Counted from the stretch's first letter, positions 25,901 to 34,933 are shown. The stretch: 64,000 bases of DNA from JACQFZ01 sp036381895 (GCA_036381895.1 DASVBY010000083.1:1-64000); one strand, 5' to 3'. Numbers and translations are program-made. The notes: generated by a model from the letters alone, not told the origin.

Positions 25901-26390
25901 CATCGTAGAACGCCGATTCCGAGTGCGACGGGATGGTGGACGATTTCGCGGTCGGATCGTCGCCCGCGACCGCAAGCACGCCGCCGTTCGCGCCGACGCC
26001 GGCGAGGTTCGCGTGCTTGAACACGTCGCCCGTGCGATCGACGCCGGGCCCCTTGCCGTACCACATGCCGAGCACGCCGTCGTATCCCGGATCGGGGTAG
26101 AGGTTCGCGAGCTGGCTGCCGAAGACTGCGGTCGCGCCGAGGTCCTCGTTCACGCCCTGAATGAAGCGCACGTTGTGCTCGTCGAGGACTTCGCGATTCC
26201 TTTCGAACGTGGTGCCGAGGCCGCCGAGCGGCGAGCCGGGATAGCCGGAGACGAGGGTGGCGGTGTTGAGCCCGCGGCGCCGATCCGCGCGGTGCTGATC
26301 GAGCGTCAGGCGCACGAGCGCCTGCACGCCCGAAAGGATCACGGTTCCCGCTTCGCGGCGGTACTTGTCGTCGAGGGAATAATCGGTCAT
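22935..26390 (-). CDS. Indolepyruvate:ferredoxin oxidoreductase, fused long form
   Basis: A 1151-residue enzyme of the fused IorA/IorB family of proteobacteria, which oxidatively decarboxylates aryl- or branched-chain 2-oxo acids to acyl-CoA with reduction of ferredoxin. The pyrimidine-binding/alpha part is N-terminal (VSGYPGSPLGGLGTTFE). The TPP-binding part follows, with CSGCPHN near 432-437 and GGIGCHGMAL. Iron-sulfur ligands are CEGCGDCGVKSNC near 633-645 and a second Cys group (SCNKDYSCLQGDC) about 25 residues on. The gamma domain begins near 735 (TGIGGTGVVTVNQ). The start at 26390 is 67 bases from the divergent ligase gene; upstream in-frame codons would overlap that gene. Confidence 0.93.
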   Translation of the reverse strand: MTDYSLDDKYRREAGTVILSGVQALVRLTLDQHRADRRRGLNTATLVSGYPGSPLGGLGTTFERNREVLDEHNVRFIQGVNEDLGATAVFGSQLANLYPDPGYDGVLGMWYGKGPGVDRTGDVFKHANLAGVGANGGVLAVAGDDPTAKSSTIPSHSESAFYDALIPVLFPGNVQEILDLGRLGFELSRYCGLWVGLKIATNVADEVSCVTVGPDRVTVADPAFVYQGAPWKAKQNPLLVPPFSLEQERDLYYGRLEAAKAFARANGLNRITVPAPGAWFGIAAAGKTYYDVREALLALGLDEAGLARHGIRLLKLGMLFPLEPSIVREFAQGLEEILVVEEKRAFTETFIRDALYDLPDRPRVVGKRDEAGAVLVPAHGELDADTVAAAIARRLGSRVALAEVRERVALLERLRARPAPAIATPRQAYFCSGCPHNRSTVVPEGSIAGGGIGCHGMALTMDRRNRGITHMGGEGAQWVGMAPFSGMPHMFQNIGDGTLFHSGWLAIRQAVAAGTNITYKILYNGTIAMTGGQDAAGAMPVPELTRALEAEGVRRILVLTDEPGKYPRGARWANGVEVWHRDRLDEAQRLLREIPGVTAIVYDQYCAAEKRRLRKRGRFPDPPMRVVINEAVCEGCGDCGVKSNCLSVHPVETEFGRKTQIHQSSCNKDYSCLQGDCPSFLTVIPRGEPKKKERRRYVVERALPEPERRVGAACNVYMTGIGGTGVVTVNQVLATAALLDGKHARGLDQTGLSQKGGPVISHLKIAEHPLAVSNKIAAGEADCYLGFDILVAAQAQNLERAHPGRTIAIVSTSKVPTGRMVASPDVRFPDTEGLRGAIDAVTRKDANVYLDSLGLAEALFNDHMAANLLLLGAAYQAGAVPVSAASIEQAIRLNGVAVEMNLQAFRAGRLYVLDPQAVLAAAGPRAQIAPAPAALTAEAQAIVDSVGASGELLRLLEVRVPELIEYQNAKYARVYADYVKRVREIEARAVPGETRLSEAVARYLYKLMAYKDEYEVARLHLKADIKRRLEEQYPDGVKIYYHLHPTFLRKLGRKQKLRLGEWFNVGFRLLAAARRLRGTPLDVFGYAEMRRLERALIDEYRQLIDRSLADLAPENYERAVRLASLPDLIRGYEDVKRRNVQRFRDEVRALA

Positions 26391-26457
26391 GCGCGCTACT
26401 CCGAGCCGGGCCGATGGTAGCATATCCCTGCCCGTCTCCCGGATATCGAGGAGTGCC

Positions 26458-28113
26458 ATGCAGCCGATCTGGAAGCAGTACTGGCCGGCCGGCATCGACG
26501 AAGCGGCGATCCGCCTGCCGAGCGAGCCGATCACGCATTTTCTCGCGGAGAACGCGCGGCGCACGCCCGAGAAACCCGCGCTCATCTTCTACGGGCGGGA
26601 GGTCGGCTTCGCCGAGCTCGACGAGGCGAGCGATCGCTTCGCCGGGTGGCTGCGCAGCCGCGGCCTCGCGCCGGGCGACCGGGTCGCGCTGTTCCTCGAG
26701 AACTGCCCGCAGTTCGCGATCGCCTATTACGGCGCGTTGAAGGCCGGCGCGATCAACGTCTGCCTCAACCCGATGCACAAGGCCGCGGAGCTCCTGCACG
26801 AGTTCGAGGACGCGGAGCCGCGGGTGCTCGTCACCTCGGACCACGGCTACGGCGTGGTCGAGCCGATACGCGCGCGCACCGCGATCCGGGACGTCGTTGT
26901 GACCTCGTACCGCGACTATCTCCCGGCCGAGCCGGCGCTGCCGGTGCCGCCATCGTTCCTCGAGCCCGGCGGGCGCTACGACGGAATCGAGGACTTCGTG
27001 CGCATCGTGCGCGAGGCGCCGCGGCTGGCGGTGCCGGAACGGCGCGCGGGCGGGGACACCGCGCTCCTGCAGTACACCTCGGGCACTACCGGCACGCCGA
27101 AGGGCGCGGAGATCACCCACGGGAACATCACCGCGAATTGCGAGCTGAGCCGGCTCTACTTCGGGTTGAGCGCAGACGACGTCATCTTCGGCGTGCTGCC
27201 GTGGTTCCACATCACCGGCATGGAGCTCAACATGAACACCATGGCGTACACCGGCGCGACCCTGGTGATGCTCGGCCGCTTCGATATCGACTCGGCGCTG
27301 CGCGCCATCGAGCGCTACCGCTGCACGTTCACGGTGCTCATCGCGACCGTCAACGTCGCCATTATCAACTATCCGAAGACGCGCGAGTTCGATCTGTCGT
27401 CGCTGCGCGTGTGCCTGAGCGGGGGCGCCCCGGTGCCGGCCGAGATCGCCCGGCGCTGGGAGGAAGTGACGGGGCACAAGCTCGTCGAAGGCTACGGTCT
27501 GAGCGAGACGACGGCCCCGTCCCACAGCAATCCGCCGCACCGGCCGAAGTACGGCACGGTCGGGCTGCCGTTCCCGCTGACCGAAGCCAAGGTCGTGAGC
27601 CTCGAAGACGGCGTCACCGAGCTCGGCCCCGGCGAGTCGGGCGAGATCCTGGTGCGCGGGCCGCAGGTCATGAAGGGCTACTGGCGCCGGCCGGAGGCCA
27701 CCGCCGAGGTGCTGCGCGACGGGTGGCTGCGCACGGGCGACATCGGCCGCGTGGACGAGGAGGGCTATTTCCGCATAGAGGAACGCAAGAAGGACATGAT
27801 CAAGGCGTCCGGCTACAGCGTGTTCCCCGCGGAAGTCGAGGCGCTCATGTACCGGCATCCGGCGATTGCGGAAGTGGGCGTCGTCGGCGCGCCCGATTCC
27901 TACCGCGGCGAAACGGTGGTCGCGTTCGTGGTGCGCAAGCCCGGGGCCGAGGTGGGCGAGCGCGAGCTGATCGAGTGGTGCCGCGGAGAGATGGCCGTGT
28001 ACAAGGCGCCGACGCGCATTCACTTCGTCGACGCGCTGCCGAAGACCGGCTCCGGCAAGATCCTGAAGCGCGTCCTGCGCGAGCAAGCACGAACCGCGAC
28101 ATCGAGCGACTGA
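26458..28113 (+). CDS. AMP-dependent acyl/aryl-CoA ligase
   Basis: A 551-residue adenylate-forming ligase. P-loop: YTSGTTGTPKGAEI; A5: EGYGLSETTAP; A8: GYFRIEERKKDMIKASGYSVF; A10 catalytic Lys: PKTGSGKILKRVL. The start at 26458 has a GAGGAG site; an in-frame upstream extension overlaps the divergent oxidoreductase start and is rejected. The gene is divergent from the indolepyruvate oxidoreductase and followed by a TRAP transporter, so it may activate an acid that the transporter brings in (inference). The substrate cannot be read from the sequence. Confidence 0.92.
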   Translation: MQPIWKQYWPAGIDEAAIRLPSEPITHFLAENARRTPEKPALIFYGREVGFAELDEASDRFAGWLRSRGLAPGDRVALFLENCPQFAIAYYGALKAGAINVCLNPMHKAAELLHEFEDAEPRVLVTSDHGYGVVEPIRARTAIRDVVVTSYRDYLPAEPALPVPPSFLEPGGRYDGIEDFVRIVREAPRLAVPERRAGGDTALLQYTSGTTGTPKGAEITHGNITANCELSRLYFGLSADDVIFGVLPWFHITGMELNMNTMAYTGATLVMLGRFDIDSALRAIERYRCTFTVLIATVNVAIINYPKTREFDLSSLRVCLSGGAPVPAEIARRWEEVTGHKLVEGYGLSETTAPSHSNPPHRPKYGTVGLPFPLTEAKVVSLEDGVTELGPGESGEILVRGPQVMKGYWRRPEATAEVLRDGWLRTGDIGRVDEEGYFRIEERKKDMIKASGYSVFPAEVEALMYRHPAIAEVGVVGAPDSYRGETVVAFVVRKPGAEVGERELIEWCRGEMAVYKAPTRIHFVDALPKTGSGKILKRVLREQARTATSSD

Positions 28114-28294
28114 CGGCGCTGCGCGATGCGGAATGCGTTCGCCGCGCGGACGGTTATCGATCGCCGGCCGGGCTGCCGCCCCCGCGGTCCAGATTGACTG
28201 GCCGCGCGATATGGGTTCCTATTCGTCCCTTCAGGACGACGTCCGGCTCGGAGAGGCCCGACAAGAACATCCAACTCGAACGTCAGGAGGAGCA

Positions 28295-29422
28295 ATGTCC
28301 GTCCAGCGCTTCGTCTCGTCCCTGATCCTCGGTGCGGCGTTCGCCGCCGGCCTTGCGGTCCCCGCCGGCGCCGCCGAGCTGGTTTACGGTTCCTGGCTGC
28401 CCGCCCGCGAGTACCAGAACGCCAAGGTGATGCCCGAGCTGTTCCGGCAGATCGAGAAAGACACCAACGGACAGGTCAAATGGCGCCTGATCCCGGGCGG
28501 CCAGGTCGCGGACGGCAAGGGCACCTTTGCCGCCGTGCAGAACAACGTGATGCAGGCGGGTCTGGCCATTGCGAGCTATCTGCCGAGCGCCGTGCCGTCG
28601 GTGTACGTGCTCTACAGCTCGGTCATCCCCGGACATGACGTGGTCGCCGCGAGCGCCGCGGCGCTCGAGGTGATGACGCTCCATTGTCCCTCGTGCAACG
28701 AGGAGGCGAAGAAGGCGAACGCGGTGCTGCTCGCCGGCTGGGTGGCGGCGCCGTATCAGCTCCTTTGCCGCGAGCCGGTGCAGAGCGCCGAGCAGATCAA
28801 GGGCAAGCGCATCCGTGCGACCGGCGGCACCGGCGAGGAGCTCAAGACCGCCGGCGCCGTCGTCGTGTCCGGCACCCTGGTCGAGGCGGTGAGCCTGCTG
28901 CAGCGCGGCGGCCTCGATTGCGTGCTCGGGAACACCGACTGGCTGCGCACGCTCGGCTACGCCGACTTCACCAAATACGTCACCGACCACTCCTTCGGCA
29001 TGGTCGGACCGGCGGTCGGTTTCTACATGAACCGCGACGCCTGGAACAAGCTCACGCCCGAGCAGAAGCAGGTGCACCTGCGCGCCTCCGCCCGCATGAG
29101 CGCGGAAATGGCGATCGGCAGCTTCATCGTGAGCAACGAGCAGTCGCTCGAGTGGGCCATGAAGAACAAGGGCGTCAAGGTGGTCAAGGGCGACGCGAGC
29201 CTCGAGAAGCTCACGAACGACTACGTCCGCGCGCAGCGCGAGCACATCGTCAAGCAGGGCAAGGAGCTCGGCGTCGCCGATCCGGGCGCGATCTACGACG
29301 CGTACATCAAGGCGTATGAGCGCTGGCGGCCGCTGTCGAAGCAGATCGGGCGCGACGCGAAGAAGTTCGAAGCCGCGATCATGCGCGAGATCTACGCCAA
29401 GGTCGATCCGGCGAAGCTTTGA
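28295..29422 (+). CDS. TRAP transporter solute-binding protein (DctP-like)
   Basis: A 375-residue periplasmic protein with a signal peptide (about 1-26, VPAGAAE). The DctP-type fold shows GKGTFAAVQNNVMQAGL, an IKGKRIRATGGTGEE segment around the conserved binding Arg, and LTPEQKQVHLRASARMS in the C-terminal helices. A CPSCNEE Cys pair near residue 130 could form a disulfide. AGGAGG precedes the ATG. It is the first gene of a three-gene TRAP operon for Na+- or H+-driven uptake of an organic acid. Confidence 0.92.
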   Translation: MSVQRFVSSLILGAAFAAGLAVPAGAAELVYGSWLPAREYQNAKVMPELFRQIEKDTNGQVKWRLIPGGQVADGKGTFAAVQNNVMQAGLAIASYLPSAVPSVYVLYSSVIPGHDVVAASAAALEVMTLHCPSCNEEAKKANAVLLAGWVAAPYQLLCREPVQSAEQIKGKRIRATGGTGEELKTAGAVVVSGTLVEAVSLLQRGGLDCVLGNTDWLRTLGYADFTKYVTDHSFGMVGPAVGFYMNRDAWNKLTPEQKQVHLRASARMSAEMAIGSFIVSNEQSLEWAMKNKGVKVVKGDASLEKLTNDYVRAQREHIVKQGKELGVADPGAIYDAYIKAYERWRPLSKQIGRDAKKFEAAIMREIYAKVDPAKL

Positions 29423-29517
29423 GCGTCCGGCGCCGCCGGCCCGCGCGGCGGGCGGCGCCCGCTTTCGCCGCGCCGCCGTGCTCCGCACCGGCCGTTCGCC
29501 TGCATGAAGGGGAGCCT

Positions 29518-30036
29518 GTGATCGACAGACTGATCGCGCGCACGGAGAGCGCCGCGCGCGTGTTCTTGTGGCTCGCCATTGCCGCCGGCGTCCTCATGAT
29601 GGTGCACGTGACGGCGGACGTGATCGGCCGCACCGTGTTCAATCACCCGCTCGCCGGCACAACCGAGATCGTCTCGGCCTATTACATGATCGCGGTCTCG
29701 TTCCTCCCCTGGGCGTGGATCTCCGCGAAGGAAGGCCACATCCGCGTCGAGATCTTCACGGCGTCAATGTCGCCGCACCGGCGCGCCTGGCTCGACGTCG
29801 GCGTGACCCTGCTCACCCTCGCGTACGTCGTGGCGTTCACCTGGCAGACGTTCGAACGCGCCATGCACGCGACCGCCGTACGCGAATCGTGGGAGGCGCC
29901 GAACGGCTTCCTGCCGGTGTGGCTCAGCCACTGGATGCTCCCCGCGAGCGGTGCGCTCATGGCCGCTTTCCTCCTGCTCTGGGTGCTCGCCGAGATTGCG
30001 CGGCTCGCGCGCGGGCCCGCCGGCCGCGGCGTATGA
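29518..30036 (+). CDS. TRAP transporter small permease (DctQ-like)
   Basis: A 172-residue membrane protein with four hydrophobic segments (LWLAIAAGVLMMVHVTAD, EIVSAYYMIAVSFLPWAW, VGVTLLTLAYVVAFTWQ, LMAAFLLLWVLAEIARL) and the DctQ-type DVIGRTVFNHPLAGTTE motif. I chose the GTG at 29518 because an AAGGGGAG site precedes it; the ATG-less upstream extension is arginine- and proline-rich. The stop overlaps the large permease start (ATGA). Confidence 0.9.
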   Translation: MIDRLIARTESAARVFLWLAIAAGVLMMVHVTADVIGRTVFNHPLAGTTEIVSAYYMIAVSFLPWAWISAKEGHIRVEIFTASMSPHRRAWLDVGVTLLTLAYVVAFTWQTFERAMHATAVRESWEAPNGFLPVWLSHWMLPASGALMAAFLLLWVLAEIARLARGPAGRGV

Positions 30037-31349
30037 GCACCCTTTCGCTCTCGCTCTGGAGCGTCGCGGCGCTCCTGGTGCTGATCGGTCTGCGCGTGCC
30101 GATCGGGGTCGCGCTCGGAGCGGTGGCGTTCGGGGGCTTCTGGGCGCTGCGCGGCGTCGACGTGGCGTTCAGCGTGCTGCGCGAGACGCCGTTCGTGTTC
30201 GCCGCGAACTGGGACCTCACGGCGATCCCGATGTTCCTCCTGATGGGGGCCCTGGTGAACAACTCGGGGCTCGGCGAGGCGATCTTCCGCGCGGCGCGCG
30301 TCTGGCTGAGCGGCCTCCCGGGCGGTCTCGCGGTCGCGAGCAACATCGCCTCGGCCGGCTTCGCCGCCGCGTCCGGTTCGAGCATCGCGGCGGCCGCGGC
30401 CATGGCGCGGGTGGCGATTCCCGAGATGCTGCGGCACGGGTACGACAAGGCGCTCGCGGCCGGGGTGGTCGCGAGCGCGGGCACGCTCGCGGCGCTCATT
30501 CCGCCGAGCATTTTGTTCGTGCTCTACGGCATCTTCGCGGAGGTGTCGATCGCGAAGCTCCTCATCGCCGGCATACTCCCCGGACTGCTCACGGCGCTCG
30601 TGTACACGCTCATGATCGTCATTCGCAGCCGGCTCGATCCCGCGCTCGCGCCGAGCGCGGCGACGGAGAGCCGCGCCGGACTGTGGCGCGAGCGCATCGA
30701 GGCGCTCAAGCCGATCTGGCCGCTCCTGGTGCTGATCCTCGGCGTCATCGGCGGTCTGTACGCCGGCGTGGTGACGCCGACGGAAGCGGGCGCCGCGGGA
30801 GCGGCGCTCGCGCTTGTGCTCGGAGTGATCCAGCGCCGGCTCACGCTGCAGCGGATCGTGGACAGCGTGCGCGAGGCGGTGTCGACCTCGGCCCTGATCT
30901 TCTTCATCGGCATGGGCGCGGTGATGTACACCAAGTTTCTCGCCTTCGCGGGCGTCGGTTCGATGTTCGCCGAGATGATCGGCGACTGGGCCCAGCAGCC
31001 GCTGCTGCTCGTGATCGCGATGTCGATCATCTACCTCGTGCTCGGCATGTTCCTCGATCCGATCGGCATCATGCTGATCACGATTCCCGTCTTCGTGCCG
31101 ATGTTCGCGGTGCTCGACCTCGATCTCATCTGGCTCGGCGTGCTGGTGGTGAAGTACGTCGAGATCGGGCTGCTCACGCCGCCGGTCGGCTTCAACGTCC
31201 ACGTGGTGAAGAGCGTGGTCGGCAACGCGATTCCCCTCGAGACGATCTTCCGGGGCTGCGGCTGGTTCCTGTTGTGCGAGGTCGTGATCATGACCCTCCT
31301 GATCGCGTTCCCCGAAATCTCGCTCTACCTGCCGAACAGGATGTTCTGA
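30033..31349 (+). CDS. TRAP transporter large permease (DctM-like)
   Basis: A 438-residue transporter subunit with about twelve hydrophobic segments. DctM landmarks include VPIGVALGAVAFGGFWAL, the IPMFLLMGALVNNSG hairpin, SGSSIAAAAAMARVAIPEM and the C-terminal DPIGIMLITIPVFVPMF followed by EIGLLTPPVGFNVHVV. Its ATG overlaps the DctQ stop. It carries the substrate together with the binding protein and DctQ. Confidence 0.94.
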   Translation: MSTLSLSLWSVAALLVLIGLRVPIGVALGAVAFGGFWALRGVDVAFSVLRETPFVFAANWDLTAIPMFLLMGALVNNSGLGEAIFRAARVWLSGLPGGLAVASNIASAGFAAASGSSIAAAAAMARVAIPEMLRHGYDKALAAGVVASAGTLAALIPPSILFVLYGIFAEVSIAKLLIAGILPGLLTALVYTLMIVIRSRLDPALAPSAATESRAGLWRERIEALKPIWPLLVLILGVIGGLYAGVVTPTEAGAAGAALALVLGVIQRRLTLQRIVDSVREAVSTSALIFFIGMGAVMYTKFLAFAGVGSMFAEMIGDWAQQPLLLVIAMSIIYLVLGMFLDPIGIMLITIPVFVPMFAVLDLDLIWLGVLVVKYVEIGLLTPPVGFNVHVVKSVVGNAIPLETIFRGCGWFLLCEVVIMTLLIAFPEISLYLPNRMF

Positions 31350-31668
31350 CCGGAGGGTTTCGGCGGCCGTTCTCCGGCCGGACGCTCGCGGCAGGGGCTA
31401 CCGCCTGCGACGGCGTCCGTACCCTTTGGGCCGTATAGCCGGTGGAGCCGTTTCGTGCTGCACGGCGTGCGCTTCGCCCGCCGCCGAATCGCTACGGTCG
31501 TTCTCGCGGCGCCCGGGGGTTTCCCTGAGCCCGCTCGTCCCGGCGCGCGCTCCTGCCCGAGGCGGTGCTAGAGTCGGACGAAGTCTCACGACCGGGCGGT
31601 GTGCGCGTGCCAGTGCAGTCGAGGCCGACAGGAGCGCGAGGACGCGCCGCCGCGCGCAGGTGGCGTGC
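31350..31668. other. Intergenic stretch, no gene recognised
   Basis: About 320 bases between the TRAP operon and the DUF2244 gene. A GC-rich inverted repeat (GGCCGTTCTCCGGCC region, about 31367-31381) soon after the TRAP stop could act as a terminator. The promoter for the cox cluster should lie here but is not evident. Confidence 0.4.
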
Positions 31669-32148
31669 ATGACGGCGATCGGCGGTGCGCACGAGATCCA
31701 GGGAAGGAGCTTGATCATCCGGCCCAATCGCTCGCTGCCCGTGCAGGGTATGGTGCTGCTGTTCACCGCGGCGCTCGCCTGGGGCATCGCCGTGAGCGTG
31801 GCCTTCCTCGTGCACGGCGCGAGCATGGTGCCGCCCTTCGTTGCGCTCGTGATCCTCGCCCTGGGCGCGCTCCTGTGGCGGCTCTATGTGCACCGCGACG
31901 ACTGCGAGCTGGTGACCGTGGACGGGGAGCGCGTGCACATCACCAAGCGCTCGGGAAACGCCGTGACGCGGCACGAATTCCCGCGCTGCTGGCTGCGCGT
32001 GCAGTGGGGCAGGCCGCGGCGCGGTGAGAATTGCGGCCGCCTGCTGGTGGGGTCGCACGGGCGGTTCGTGGCGCTCGGCGACGAGATCAACGACCGCGAG
32101 CGGGAGCTGCTGGCGCAGGATCTGCAGCGGCTGCTGCGCGCGCCGTGA
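31669..32148 (+). CDS. DUF2244 membrane protein of the cox cluster
   Basis: A 159-residue protein with a short cytosolic N-terminus, two adjacent hydrophobic segments (about 31-48 and 53-72), and a soluble C-terminal domain containing HEFPRCWLRVQWGRP and LGDEINDRERELLAQDLQRLL. This is the DUF2244 pattern. DUF2244 genes are often found beside cytochrome c oxidase genes, and this one lies 11 bases before coxB on the same strand, so a role in oxidase biogenesis or membrane organisation is plausible but unproven. The ATG at 31669 starts just before the conserved region. Confidence 0.82.
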   Translation: MTAIGGAHEIQGRSLIIRPNRSLPVQGMVLLFTAALAWGIAVSVAFLVHGASMVPPFVALVILALGALLWRLYVHRDDCELVTVDGERVHITKRSGNAVTRHEFPRCWLRVQWGRPRRGENCGRLLVGSHGRFVALGDEINDRERELLAQDLQRLLRAP

Positions 32149-32159
32149 GGCGGCGAGCG

Positions 32160-33332
32160 ATGCCCGCCCGGCGTCGCGCGGCACGAGACCGGCGTCCGGC
32201 TTCCGCCGGCCGGCGCGCGGTGATTCACTCGATCGCCGCGGCGGCGGCCGCCGTGCCGGCCGCGGCGCTCGCCGAGTACAAGATGAACCTGCCGACACCG
32301 GTCACGCCGATCGGGCAGCGCATCCTCGACCTGCACAACCTCATCCTCTGGATCTGCGTCATCATCTTCCTGCTCGTGTTCGGCGCGATCTTCTATTCGA
32401 TCGTCGCACACCGCAAGCGACCGGGCGTCAAGTCAGCGATGTTCCACGACAACGTGCAGCTCGAGGCCCTGTGGACGATCATCCCGTTCCTGATCCTGGT
32501 CGGCATGGCGATTCCGTCGACCGCGACGCTGATCGACATGGCGGACGTGAGCGGCGCGAAGATGACGGTGAACGTGATCGGCTATCAGTGGCGCTGGCAG
32601 TACGAATACCCCGAGCACGAGATCGGCTACCTCAGTACGCTCGCGACCCCGCGCGAGCAGATTGCGAACCTCGCCTCGAAGAACGAGAACTACCTGGTCG
32701 AGGTGGACAACCCGCTGGTGCTGCCGACCGGCGTCAAGGTGCGCCTGATCCTGACGTCGAGCGACGTGATCCACGCCTGGTGGGTGCCGGAGCTCGGCAT
32801 CAAGGCCGACGCCGTCCCCGGGTTCATCCGCGAGGTGTGGACCCGGATCGACAAGCCCGGTACCTATCGCGGCGTATGCGCCGAGTTCTGCGGCCGCGAC
32901 CACGCGTTCATGCCGATCGCGGTGCAGGCGGTGACACCCGAGGAGTTCGAGCGCTGGATCGCCGGACGCAAGAAGCGGGTCGCGGTCGCAGCGGCCGAGG
33001 CCGGGAAGACCTGGAGCCGCGACGACCTCATGGAGCGCGGCAAGCAGGTGTACCAGCAGGTGTGCGCGGCTTGCCACGGTCCTGACGGCAAGGGCGTGCC
33101 GGGCGCATTCCCGCCGATCGCGGGGAGCGCGATCGCGCAAGGGCCGCTGTCCGAGCACATCGCGTCCGTCGTGAAGGGCCGCAATACCGGCAAGTTCCCG
33201 GCGCCGATGCCGCCGTTCGGCCAGCAGCTCGGCGACGTCGACGTCGCTGCGGTGGTCACGTTCGAGCGCAACAGCTTCGGCAACGAGGCGGGCGACCTGG
33301 CCCAGCCGGCGCAGGTCAAGGGCGCGCGCTGA
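32160..33332 (+). CDS. coxB: Cytochrome c oxidase subunit II fused to a cytochrome c domain
   Basis: A 390-residue precursor. A basic N-terminus and hydrophobic run end in PAAALA before EYKMN, a signal peptide. Two membrane segments follow (ILWICVIIFLLVFGAIFY; LWTIIPFLILVGMAIP). The periplasmic CuA domain has YQWRWQYEYPE, the ligand His in DVIHAWWVPELG, and CAEFCGRDHAFM. A mono-haem cytochrome c domain (CAACHG; distal Met probably in PAPMPPF) occupies the last 90 residues, making this a caa3-type subunit II. The ATG at 32160 is preceded by GAGG; a GTG at 32220 would shorten the signal peptide. Confidence 0.95.
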   Translation: MPARRRAARDRRPASAGRRAVIHSIAAAAAAVPAAALAEYKMNLPTPVTPIGQRILDLHNLILWICVIIFLLVFGAIFYSIVAHRKRPGVKSAMFHDNVQLEALWTIIPFLILVGMAIPSTATLIDMADVSGAKMTVNVIGYQWRWQYEYPEHEIGYLSTLATPREQIANLASKNENYLVEVDNPLVLPTGVKVRLILTSSDVIHAWWVPELGIKADAVPGFIREVWTRIDKPGTYRGVCAEFCGRDHAFMPIAVQAVTPEEFERWIAGRKKRVAVAAAEAGKTWSRDDLMERGKQVYQQVCAACHGPDGKGVPGAFPPIAGSAIAQGPLSEHIASVVKGRNTGKFPAPMPPFGQQLGDVDVAAVVTFERNSFGNEAGDLAQPAQVKGAR

Positions 33333-33357
33333 GCGGGCGCGCCGCAGGAGGGTTCCA

Positions 33358-34932
33358 ATGGCGATCGTGACAGCGGAGCACCACGAGGCTCATCCGAAGG
33401 GAATCAGCCGCTGGCTGTTCAGCACCAACCACAAGGACATCGGCACGCTGTATCTCTGGCTGTCATTCGTGATGTTCATCGTCGCCGGAATCATGGCGAT
33501 GGTCATCCGGAGCGAGCTGTTCCAGCCCGGGCTGCAGGTGACCGATCCGCACTTCTACAACCAGCTGATCACGCTGCACGGCCTGGTCATGATCTTCGGC
33601 GCCGTGATGCCCGCGTTCGTGGGTCTCGCGAACTGGCAGCTCCCCCTCATGATCGGCGCCCCCGACATGGCGCTGCCGCGCCTGAACAACTGGTCGTTCT
33701 GGATCCTGCCGTTCGCGTTCACGCTGATGCTGTCGAGCGTCTTCCTGCAGGATGCCGGCGGCGGCCCGGCCACCGGCTGGACCATGTACCCGCCGCTGTC
33801 GGTGCAGGGCGGAATCGGGGTCGATTTCACGATCCTCTCGATCCATATGGCGGGCATTTCCTCGGTGCTCGGGGCGATCAACGTCATCGCCACGATCCTC
33901 AACATGCGTGCGCCGGGGATGCGGCTGATGAAGATGCCGCTGTTCGCGTGGACCTGGCTCATCACGGCGTTCCTGCTGCTCGGGGCGATGCCGGTGCTCG
34001 CCGGCGCGGTGACGATGCTCCTCACGGACCGGCACTTCGGCACCGCGTTCTTCAACGCCGCGGGCGGGGGCGATCCGCTGCTCTTTCAGCACGTCTTCTG
34101 GTTCTTCGGGCATCCCGAGGTCTACATCATGATCCTGCCGGCGTTCGGGATCATTTCCCAGGTGATCCCGACGTTCTCGCGGAAGCCGCTGTTCGGCTAC
34201 AACTCGATGGTCTACGCGACCGCCTCGATCGCGTTCCTGTCGCACGTCGTGTGGGCGCATCACATGTTCACCGCCGGGCTGCTGCTGGTGAGCGAGCTCT
34301 TCTTCATGTACGCGACCATGCTGATCGCCGTACCGACGGGCGTGAAGATCTTCAACTGGATCGCGACCATGTGGCGCGGGTCGCTCACGTTCGAGACGCC
34401 GATGCTGTTCGCGATCGCCTTTCTGCTCCTCTTCACCATCGGCGGGCTCTCCGGCCTCATGGTGGCGATCGTGCCGGCGGACTTCCAGTACCACGACAGC
34501 TACTTCGTCGTGGCGCACTTCCACTACGTGCTCGTGACCGGCGCCGTGCTCGCGATCTTCGCGGCGGTCTACTACTGGCTCCCGAAGTGGACCGGCCACA
34601 TGTACAACGAGCGGCTCGGTAAGCTGCACTTCTGGCTCACCATGATCGGGATGAATCTCACGTTCTTCCCGATGCACTTCCTCGGCCTCGCCGGCATGCA
34701 GCGGCGGGTGCCGGACTACGCGCTGCAGTTCACCGATTTCAATCAATGGGCCACGGTGGGGGTCTTCGTGCAGGCGCTCGGGCACCTCGTCTTCATCTAC
34801 GTCGTGTTCCAGACGATCCGCGGCGGCAAGAAGGCGAGCGCGCGGGTGTGGGAGGGCGCCGAGGGCCTCGAGTGGACGCTTCCTTCGCCGCCGCCGTACC
34901 ACAGCTTCACCACGCCGCCGGTGGTCAAATAG
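33358..34932 (+). CDS. coxA: Cytochrome c oxidase subunit I
   Basis: A 524-residue haem-copper oxidase subunit with twelve membrane helices. The D-channel entry (IGAPDMALPRLNN) and the Glu of FGHPEVYIMILPAFG identify an A1-type enzyme; Tyr in the same motif is the His-linked tyrosine. CuB ligands include WAHHMFTAG, and the haem ligands are in YFVVAHFHYVL. It reduces O2 to water and pumps protons. It lies 25 bases after coxB. No cox11/ctaG, coxC or Surf1 gene follows, so the rest of the oxidase must be encoded elsewhere. Confidence 0.97.
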   Translation: MAIVTAEHHEAHPKGISRWLFSTNHKDIGTLYLWLSFVMFIVAGIMAMVIRSELFQPGLQVTDPHFYNQLITLHGLVMIFGAVMPAFVGLANWQLPLMIGAPDMALPRLNNWSFWILPFAFTLMLSSVFLQDAGGGPATGWTMYPPLSVQGGIGVDFTILSIHMAGISSVLGAINVIATILNMRAPGMRLMKMPLFAWTWLITAFLLLGAMPVLAGAVTMLLTDRHFGTAFFNAAGGGDPLLFQHVFWFFGHPEVYIMILPAFGIISQVIPTFSRKPLFGYNSMVYATASIAFLSHVVWAHHMFTAGLLLVSELFFMYATMLIAVPTGVKIFNWIATMWRGSLTFETPMLFAIAFLLLFTIGGLSGLMVAIVPADFQYHDSYFVVAHFHYVLVTGAVLAIFAAVYYWLPKWTGHMYNERLGKLHFWLTMIGMNLTFFPMHFLGLAGMQRRVPDYALQFTDFNQWATVGVFVQALGHLVFIYVVFQTIRGGKKASARVWEGAEGLEWTLPSPPPYHSFTTPPVVK

Positions 34933-34933
34933 C

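Noticed and set aside
22881..26420. A 1179-codon plus-strand frame opposite the indolepyruvate oxidoreductase
   Set aside because: It is a complementary-strand shadow of a well-conserved enzyme with intact cofactor motifs.
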